Shown here: piece after piece, positions 56,301-64,000 of the stretch
How positions within the stretch are numbered: position 1 is the stretch's first letter
How the letters are laid out: each line of letters starts with the position of its first letter
Source: Cladopsammia gracilis
Taxonomy: Eukaryota; Cnidaria; Anthozoa; Scleractinia; Dendrophylliidae
NCBI GenBank assembly: GCA_022457155.1
Contig: JAJGOT010000236.1
Coordinates: forward strand, 804,001-868,000
Direction: 5' to 3'
DNA length: 64,000 nucleotides
Notes under the pieces: model-generated
Told to the model about the DNA's origin: nothing
Seen by the model: only the letters and a program-made list of their open reading frames with translations
Database searches by the model: none
Translations under genes and position numbers: made by a program

Positions 56301-57117
56301 GTAAGAAGCTAAGCCGCGAGCAGTCTCTTATTTTTCTTTTAGTTAGTCGAGCGAGCGCGCAAGCGAACGAGCGGCGAATCCGCGAAGAACGAGGGCGTCA
56401 AACTGAAAGAAAAATACGAGACTACTCGCAGTTCAATTTGCTTGTTGATTTAATGAGTAAATTAAAATTTAAGATAAGGAACAACACACTAGTCGGCAAG
56501 CGTAGGTAATCAAAATATTGAATGGGTTAGCAACTTTTCCATTTCAGTGGAATTGCCTCAGGCCTCTTCTGTGAATCATGTCTGTTTTTTTTTTTTTCTA
56601 ATTTGAACTTGGAAAGGATTTTTGAACGTTTTGTTAAACTAAAGTTGGTCTCTTGCGTGGTCGCGTGGAAAGTGATTAATCCGGTTTGGTGACACGTACG
56701 TTTTTAAAACCTGAGTAGAATTAGATTTGCATGAATTAATGCCTAGTAGTGATAAACAATGCTTGATAGATACTATGTAAGGGTTAGACAATGAACGCGA
56801 GTGTTCTATGGTTGCCACTCAAGAGTTACTTGCTTTTGAGAGCGTAGACATATCCGAGTGCTTGGGGATGAATTCGATAAAAAACTGCACGTTTGAACGA
56901 AATTGAGCAAAGAGAAAGAGAGAGAATTCCAAAGCACGGTGAGACCAGTCTTTCGTTTATTTTTTCCTAAAAATTGTTGAGTCGAATTTGGTTTTGTTAT
57001 TTGGTGATTAATCTCTTGCTTAAGTTACGTAAAGCTAAAACTTCAAATGAAATTGTCATCTTTATAACGTAAACTGCAAGTTGTTTTTGAATTAGCAGCT
57101 TGTAATTCATTAGTATG

Positions 57118-57250
57118 CTCTATATACTCATTAGTATGCTCTATTTTCTCATTAGTATGCTCTATATAGAGCATACTAATGAGGCTTTTAGACAAAGGAA
57201 AACAAAATAATTCATTAGTATGTTCTATATAGAGCTTACTAATGAGTAGT
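57118..57250. repeat. TTAGTATGCTCTATA cluster with palindromes
   Basis: CATTAGTATGCTCTA occurs several times and twice forms perfect or near-perfect palindromes centred on TATATA (for example 57152-57182 and 57212-57245). Confidence 0.8.
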
Positions 57251-57429
57251 TATTTTACCCCACAATTTCCCTGGGCTTCAAAGCTCCCGCCTCTTTACAT
57301 AATTTAAGACAGTTTATGGGATATAGAGCACACAAATACTGGGCACTGATTGGCTGAGTGGGTGTGACCATTTTCTAATGTCGTTGTATAACACTGTTTT
57401 TAAACTTATTGAACTTGAGTTGCACATTA

Positions 57430-57812
57430 TACACCGAATGCAAATATGGCCGTCCAATAATTTTTTGTTTGGACAGGTTGTCAAGAAAAGAAAAGCAATT
57501 AAATAATGATAAAGGTCAGGTGAAAATAAGTCATTGTGTGCATTTTCAAGGCCATTTTCTTATTTTAGGAGAAATTATAGGCAATCACATTTTGGGAAAA
57601 ACATGAAAGCGAGGCTAGTCAGGATAGAATGTCCTTTCTCATACAAATGCTTACAATTTCAGTGAGCCATAACTTTGCAACCGTTAAACCAAAAACACTC
57701 AAACTTTGCAAGATGATACACTTAGCAGCATTTGTTTACGTGATATCATTAATTTCTCTGAAAACTTGGCCGAACGAAAAATTGTCCGACGGCCATATTT
57801 GCATTCGGTGTA
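57430..57812. mobile_element. 383-bp TIR element with TA duplication
   Basis: TACACCGAATGCAAATATGG ... CCATATTTGCATTCGGTGTA with TA at 57428-57429 and 57813-57814. Tc1/mariner-like MITE by its target site. Confidence 0.8.
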
Positions 57813-58059
57813 TATGGTTTTGGTAATTATGATCGCTAAACGGTGAACTAAGAGATTAATTTGCTCACGTCTTTTATAAAACCCTTCAATATTCCATTTC
57901 AATAATCCACTTTGTCCATGGGCTCAAGACGGGCTCAAGACGATTTTCAAAAACAATTGCCATTGTCTTTTCGGCCCAGCGATTGGCCAGTAGCGCATAT
58001 CTCCAAGCAACGGCCGAACCTTTTCCCACCCAGTTATTACTCGTGCCAGTACGGCAACG

Positions 58060-58440
58060 AGTTAAGGATCGGCCTGCGTTTTTCTCCTTGTTTTCCTCCG
58101 TGTTTTCGTATTTACTTTTGTGCATTGCGTTAGATCTGGGTACGAGAATACGCACGCATGCACTGCGAGAAATTTTGAGCCCACGGTACTTGGGATTCGG
58201 TGTAATCGGCGTCGGTCGGCGTCGTTTTGCAAGCAAAAGCGAAACAAATTTGGGTTTTATTGTTTGTTGCTGTTTACTCGTGATGGATATGGTAACAAGG
58301 TAAAGTTTGCCCTCCGTTTTTCGTTTTATTCCTTTTGTTTTCGTCTGTTATTTGTGCATCGCATTAGATCTGGGTACCAGAATACGCACGCATGCAAGCA
58401 GAAGCAAAACAAATTTTGGTTTTATTTGCCTGTTGTTGTG
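58060..58440. repeat. Diverged direct duplication of about 230 bp
   Basis: TTAGATCTGGGTACGAGAATACGCACGCATGCA at 58130 and 58367, with similar CCTCCGTTTTTCG / TTTTTCGTTTTATTCC context. No gene. Confidence 0.7.
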
Positions 58441-58559
58441 TTACGTAAGTCTTCCCCGCGAGTAAGGTACATTACCGGTACGATGTAGGCTACGGGTAGC
58501 CTCGTTTTTAATGGTAACACCATGCGCTTAGCGCCCGCGCCTCCGGTTCGAAAAAAAAC

Positions 58560-58700
58560 GCTAGGTTACCAAGACTTAACGAATGCTAGCGCTAGCTAGC
58601 GCTTAACGAACGCTGCGTTCGATTCATAAATAGCGCTAGGTTACCAAGACTTAACGAATGCTAGCGCTATTTATGAATCGAACGCAGCGTTCTGCAAGCT
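58560..58700. repeat. Nested direct and inverted repeats
   Basis: CGCTAGGTTACCAAGACTTAACGAATGCTAGCGCTA occurs twice (58559, 58633) and GAACGCTGCGTTCGATTCATAAATAGCGCT pairs with its complement ending at about 58694. 58700-60590: no gene recognised. Confidence 0.75.
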
Positions 58701-60597
58701 TTTTCCACAAAATATTTGGGAAGAAACGACCAGAAAAGACACAGGACTACTAAAATGCGAGTAATTTACGTTTATTACTTGGGCGGAGGAGCCCAAGTTT
58801 GGTAGTGCACGAATTTGTAATTGGTATCTAATGCGCGTGCGTCAAACTCAGTCAAGTGTAACGAGGAGAAGAGTACTGGTCAGCCGGCGTCTCGGCTAGC
58901 TTCAACGCTTTCTTGATAGGCTCGCCGGCGAAAATTAAATTCTAGTGGCAGATAAATTCTGATGTCTTGATCGCTTACTCTTTAGCCGTTATTCAGTCTT
59001 TAATTCAATTGAATCGATGGAATATTATTCGAGTTATGAATTCTCAAAGGTACATGTACATCTTTAGACTCTTTAGAATGGAACGGTCCGATTTATGACA
59101 ATTTCGCATCCGTGCGCTAAAACGGGTGGACAAATCGTCACTTATATAAAATCGTCCATTACAAAAATACAGTTTCAAACGACTAGTTCTTCAAGATATA
59201 ACAATAAAATAACTTTCGCATTACATCGAGAAAGGTGCAACAAGAAAGAACAATTTCTTCACGGCAGATTTTGATCACGTGCTAGGCAACGAGATGGGCT
59301 AACAGATCGAATTTCATTTGAACGCCTGAAGAATTTAATATTTTGAACGGCTTGCAGTGAACGGCTGAAACAGAACAAAAATTTCGAACGGCTGGCTGTG
59401 AACGGCTATGGAAAAAGTTCGAATGGAGTGAGTTTTCAGTCGGAAAGCGAACAAAACCAAAATAGGTCACTTTATCACTGCTTTATGTAAACAAGGGCCC
59501 CAAGTGCCAGTGCGTTAGTCACGCAAAATTCATGTGTAAGATTCTTTCTGAACTTCATGTTTCTAATTGTGAAGATAAATCTTGAATGAAACTAAATATA
59601 ATAATCGATGTCATACAGCGGGGAAAGGTACGTAGCAGAAAAGACAGAAAACAAATTTAGCCCTTTTAAGTTTGTTGTTGTTGTCAGGAAAAAGTGCACC
59701 GAATTTGCATATGTCAAAAGGGTAATTTGAAACCTGAATACAGACTATGCGCTGTCATGAATTCTCTGTTTTCCTTAAAGTTTCGCTGGCCAAAGCCCAA
59801 GCCCTAAACTGACGTGCATGCAGATTTTCCAAGATATTTTCATTCCAATTCGCCTAATACAACGACGCCCAAGTATACGCTCCCACAGCGTCTTGTTTCA
59901 GATAAATTAGACTTTATTTAGTCGAAATGCACTCTTCCTATAGCCCATGCTTAGTCCGGCTTCAATACACCAAACTGTTTATATGCTTAACTAGGTTATA
60001 CCTGCCAACTTTTTCCGAGTGATAGGCGTGAGAATTTTTTCGTGGGAGTGCCTGGATTTCCGAAGGCGATCCGACCAAATCCGAAGAGAACCCGATCTAT
60101 TCCGAAGATGTCCGAAAATGTTCCGAAGAATTCGAAAGTTTCCGTGGACCTCAGACCTCTGTAATTGCAGTGTTCAGAACGATAAAAACCTACAAAAAGT
60201 GCCATATTTTCATGAACGTAACTATATTTTAAATTGGATCATGCGATCAGTTAAGGCTGATAGCTCAAATCTGTAAGTCAGGCTTGAGAAATTGCTCCAT
60301 AGGCTTGAGATCGGAGTTTTGGACTCGCAGGCGTGAGACTCACGTCTAAGGCGTGAGACTTGGCAGACTCAACGCGAAAGGCAACAAGTTACAGTGCTGC
60401 CGCATAAGCGTACTGACAACACTGCCTTTCCCCACCCATCACCCGTTAGATCGTTCCTAGCTTCACAATTTATACTTCACTCCCACCCCTAAAGGGTTGG
60501 ATTTGTTCCACTAACAACTAACGAAGATTTTTGAATTTCGCGCTTCGGTAGCCGGCTTGCGCGTCGGTTTTTTCTAACCATTGTTTTACGAACAATA

Positions 60598-60770
60598 GAG
60601 TGTTTTCACTCACGTGGTCTGCAGCTATGCTAATTTGTTTGAACAAAACAAAGTGTTTGCATTAGAAAAGAGTTCAATCCCCACAGGATTAGCTTGGGAC
60701 ACCAATATGGCCGCCGTTTTATTGTTTTGGGACACCAACATGGCCGCCGTGACGTCATGTGAAAACACTC
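60598..60770. mobile_element. 173-bp TIR element with duplicated ATGGCCGCCG words
   Basis: GAGTGTTTTCACTCACGTG and TGTGAAAACACTC ends; inside, GGGACACCAATATGGCCGCCG and GGGACACCAACATGGCCGCCG are tandem. Confidence 0.65.
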
Positions 60771-60894
60771 CATAGAGCCCAAAAACCTAAACAATAAAAA
60801 AGACCATAAAAGGAGTGAAAAGTTCTTCTTTTGTGAACCCAAAATCCTAACCCAAATTTTTTGATAATTTTCAACGCTGGTGATTTGAATTTTT

Positions 60895-61066
60895 CTATTG
60901 TTTTTAACCTCTGGTAAGCGACCACTCGTCCGTATTTCAATGTCACTACAGACTGAATTTGTCCCTTGTATCAAAACGTCTATGATAAACTATTTTGCGC
61001 TGATGGGTACTTTGTGCATTCAAATAACTGCAGGTTCACATGATTCAAAGTAAAGACCCCCTGTGG
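60895..61066 (-). repeat. Dispersed repeat, relative of 35657-36190
   Basis: Reverse complement of the 67-bp unit end (GGTTCACATGATTCAAAGT) and of the GGTTAAAAACGATAG region at 35830. Confidence 0.65.
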
Positions 61067-61071
61067 TCTGA

Positions 61072-61652
61072 CCTCCCGTAAGCGACCACCTCCCGTAAGC
61101 CACCACGCCCCGTAAGCCACCACCTCCCGTAAGCCACCACCTCTCGTAAGCGACCACCTCCCATAAGTCACAACCTCCCGCAAGCGACCACTTCCCATAA
61201 GCGACCACCTCCAGTAAGTGACCACCTCCCGTAAGTGACCACCTCCCGTGAGCGACCACCTCTCGTAAGCGACCACCTCTTGTAAGCGACCACCTCTCGT
61301 AAGCGACCACCTCCCCTAAGCGACCACCTCTCGTAAGCGACCACCTCCCCTAAGCAACCACCTCTCGTAAGCGACCACCTCCCGTAAGCGACCACCTCCC
61401 CTAAGCGACCACCTCTCGTAAGCGACCACCTCCCCTAAGCAACCACCTCGCGTAAGCGACCACCTCCCCTAAGCAACCACCTCGCGTAAGCGACCACCTC
61501 TCTTAAGCGACCACCTCTTGTAAGCGACCACCTCTCGTAAGCGACCACCTCTTGTAAGCGACCACCTCTCTTAAACGACCACCTCTTGTAAGCGACCACC
61601 TCTCTTAAGCGACCACCTCTCTTAAGTGACCACCTCTCTTAAGTGACCACCT
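61072..61652. repeat. 17-bp minisatellite, about 34 units
   Basis: Consensus CCTCYCGTAAGCGACCA. Flanked by the dispersed repeat on the left and by TTGGCTTTGCATTTTGGATGGTCG on the right, which corresponds to about 36130-36160 inverted. Long frames here are an artefact of the period. Confidence 0.95.
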
Positions 61653-61903
61653 TGGCTTTGCATTTTGGATGGTCGTTTACGGGAGGATCAACTGTATTTC
61701 CTTTGCTGCACACGATTGGAAGATATTTTCCCTCGCTCCCTGCCATTAAATTTTAATTTATTTTAGTTCTAGTTAGTTTGTTTCTCTTGTCCCGATAATA
61801 TTAAGTTATCGCCTCGGGCAACTCTTACGCTTCTTTCGTGCTCTCCAAACTTCCCACGTGCTCCATAACTCGATAGTGCACGCCAAAGCATGAACCAATT
61901 GTT

Positions 61904-62083
61904 AAGTAAAACCAAGACCAATCGTCACTTGCATGCACGCATTTTCCCGCGCTTGGCGCCGGCTACATGTATTTGCTTGCTTCGAGTTCTGATTGGTTCG
62001 TCGGATTGTCTGCGAGTTCTGTGATTGGTCAGAGTAATTACTTTGATTTTGGTTTTACGACACTCAATTGAAAACCGCTCTAT
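61904..62083. mobile_element. Partial copy of the 40373-40656 element
   Basis: AAGTAAAACCAAGACCAATCG to CTCAATTGAAAACCGCTCTA; the left end is missing. Confidence 0.75.
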
Positions 62084-62375
62084 GAAGAAAACGAAGAACA
62101 AAACTAAAGAGACAGAATAACGGCTAAAAACTCAAAGACCGCCTTTGACCGCCTGTCACGAAATCAAATTTGATGAACTGTAATCCACTTCCATCCTTGC
62201 AGTCCTGCACTTTATCTCCAAACTACTGCTTTTATTTCGCTCTATAGAATCGTTTTATCCAATTCAATTGTATATTTGGTGGCATTTGGCGATATAACAT
62301 GGAAACTTCGATATTTTGGCTGGACACTGTTCCTTGAACCCTTCTACTTCCAGAGTCAATTATGGAGACATGTAG

Positions 62376-62727
62376 TGTAGTTCTAACTTTTGAGTCTGTC
62401 GACGAAATTCTATGGTGTGACCATTCAAATGAAACCTCTTCTTTTGCTTGGTACCATTTGTTCTAACTTTTGAGTCTGTTGATGAAATCCTATGGTGTGA
62501 CCACTCAAATGAAACCTCTTCAGCAGTACTTTTACATGGTACCATTTGTTCTAACTTTTGAGTCTGTTGATGAAATCCTATGGTGTGACCATTCAAATGA
62601 AACCTCTTCAGCAGTACTTTTGCATGGTACCATTAGTTCTAACTTTTGAGTCTGTCGACGAAATTCTATGGTGTGACCATTCAAATGAAACATCTTAGGC
62701 AGTACTTTTGCTCGGTACCATTTGTTT
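62376..62727. repeat. 88-bp tandem array, four units, related to the 106-bp minisatellite
   Basis: TTCTAACTTTTGAGTCTGT ... ATGGTGTGACCATTCAAATGAAACCTCTT. Same core words as the 106-bp unit with a shorter middle. Confidence 0.9.
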
Positions 62728-62844
62728 TTAAATATTTTACAAAATGAAATTTGGAATTTTTTTTGAATTTTAATTTTTGGCACTCCTGGGTGTTTTACTT
62801 GAACTTTTTCATTTATTTTGTTTATTTTGTTTATTTTTTCTCAG

Positions 62845-63135
62845 GGGAACCAAGACTTGATATGCGTCTAACACGACAACAAATCACAACTTTGCTCGGC
62901 CAGCCGGCAAATCTCGGTTGCTACACTACTCACACTAACTCCTCGTCCCTCAAATATTCCTGGACAAAAGACAACGTGAATGTCACGCCATCCTCAAACA
63001 TAAACACTTATGGTAACGTATTGGTGGTAACGCCAAAGAATAAGACAGACTTTGGAACGTACGAGTGTCACGTAAGCAACGGCGTGACCACTATAACATG
63101 CAGTATTTCTTTGCTGCCAGGATGCAACAAAACCA
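62845..63135 (+). CDS. Immunoglobulin-domain exon (phase 1-1)
   Basis: Preceded by a strong pyrimidine tract and TTTTTTCTCAG, followed by AACCA|GTAAGG. Encodes one Ig domain: GEPRLDMRLTRQQITTLLGQ leads into ANLGC (B-strand Cys), YSW (C-strand Trp), then DFGTYECHV, the F-strand signature with the second Cys. In the joined model these are Cys53, Trp67 and Cys102; two more Cys (113, 121) could form an extra bond. Sequons NSS, NVT, NKT and NKT fit an extracellular protein. Length 291 bp and symmetric phase are classic for Ig exons. Joins in frame to the signal peptide at 45731. Later exons lie beyond the window. Confidence 0.85.
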
Positions 63136-64000
63136 GTAAGGAGTTAAATATTAATTTCATGCTGGTCTTAAACTTGTGTTATACATACCTCTTAGGGGAA
63201 TCAGCAAGTATTGGCTAAAAAGAGGTTTCGGCTTTTAAAAGCCTGAAAATTTTTAATAGTAGCCAAAATCAAAGCGTATGACAAAGATAAACAAGAGGCT
63301 AGCTGGTAGCCTGTACTCATGCGCTTGCATAAGAACGTTTTATGGTTTATTTTAACTGGGTCACGCACCCCTTCCCTCTCAACGAATTTTGCGTGACATG
63401 TAAGTCTTGTTTTGTTTACATATTATAAGATATCATTTATTACGACTGAATTTACAACTGAACTTAAACACGTTTTATAAGCATTTCTCTAAAATTAGCG
63501 ACAACAGAAAGAAAAATTCAATCACAAATTGATATCAACATAAATTCCCATCAAAAAATGTAATTTCTTTTCTGGTGAAGTCCAAATGCCAGTGGCTTGA
63601 CTCGGCTATTTGAAAACAAGAACGTGATTACGGGCACGCCGAAAATCACGAGGTCGCATGTCAACCAATCAGACCAGTGAAAGTCCTCCCGCGGGATACG
63701 GGAAACTTTAAAAAAACAAGGCAATTTGTGACTACAAAAAGCGGGACGAAAGCTAAAAATGGAAACAATGACCTTACCGAAACCTTGACTCATGCCGCTA
63801 TGCGCATGAGTAATAAATGTGCCCTTGGTCCGGTTAAATAAAAACTCGTAAAATAAGTGGACGCTTTATACATCCGAATGTCCGATCCCTCCATGCACAA
63901 TGAGTTTCTTGTGAACTGTTTGTGCTTTTTTATCCACGTTTAGCAACTTTCGGACAAGGGCTCCTCTAAAGCGTACGAGCAAAACCTCGGATGCTGAAGG
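63136..64000. other. Downstream intron, no further exon seen
   Basis: No second Ig domain or transmembrane exon is recognisable to the window end. Short similarity to the 6430-6885 insertion at about 63290-63350 and 63785-63815 (ACTCATGCGC, GCGCATGAGTAA). Confidence 0.4.

Noticed and set aside
61020..61395. Repetitive 75-98 codon frames (MVAYERWSL-like)
   Set aside because: Artefact of the 17-bp period read in three frames.
63551..63793. 80-codon minus-strand frame near the window end
   Set aside because: No domain, no splice context and part of repeat-like sequence.

Overview
The window looks like nuclear DNA of a cnidarian, most likely a stony coral or other anthozoan. It is AT-rich, its single-exon receptor genes lie in a tandem cluster, its other genes are split by introns, and it is packed with short foldback (MITE-like) elements and minisatellites. 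The organism is an inference from gene content and repeat style. No sequence search was possible.

Left half (1-34.7 kb): a cluster of eight recognisable copies of one intronless class A (rhodopsin-like) GPCR plus one 3' fragment. Copies 1-6 and 8 are on the + strand; copy 7 and the fragment are on the - strand. Copies 7 (389 aa) and 8 (388 aa) keep the long C-tail. Copies 1, 2, 3 and 6 are open but end earlier through different small mutations, and copy 1 is cut by the window edge. Copy 4 is a multi-lesion pseudogene and copy 5 is broken by one 4-bp deletion. Flanking DNA was duplicated with the genes and falls into a few flank types. These are shuffled relative to the coding types, which indicates ectopic recombination or gene conversion. 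A block of roughly 3 kb (about 14.1-16.6 kb) recurs directly (about 17.8-21.7 kb) and inverted (about 26.4-29.1 kb). Variation between copies is concentrated around extracellular loop 2.

Middle (34.7-45.8 kb): a Harbinger-like MITE, a 67-bp tandem array, and a predicted two-exon gene for a 180-aa N-myristoylation-type protein (exons 37119-37479 and 41127-41308, phases compatible). Its intron holds several mobile elements, including a Penelope-like retroelement relic. Next come an eight-helix membrane protein gene with an internal duplication (44343-45302, -) and, divergently, a signal-peptide exon (45731-45812, +).

Right half (45.8-64 kb): probably one 17-kb intron between that signal-peptide exon and an immunoglobulin-domain exon (62845-63135) whose phase fits exactly. 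The intron holds a 106-bp minisatellite of about 2 kb, a 17-bp minisatellite, an 88-bp array, a larger Harbinger-like element and many foldback elements.

The genes do not form an operon-like unit. The main biology is birth, death and shuffling of a chemoreceptor-like GPCR family, with mobile elements at several rearrangement points.
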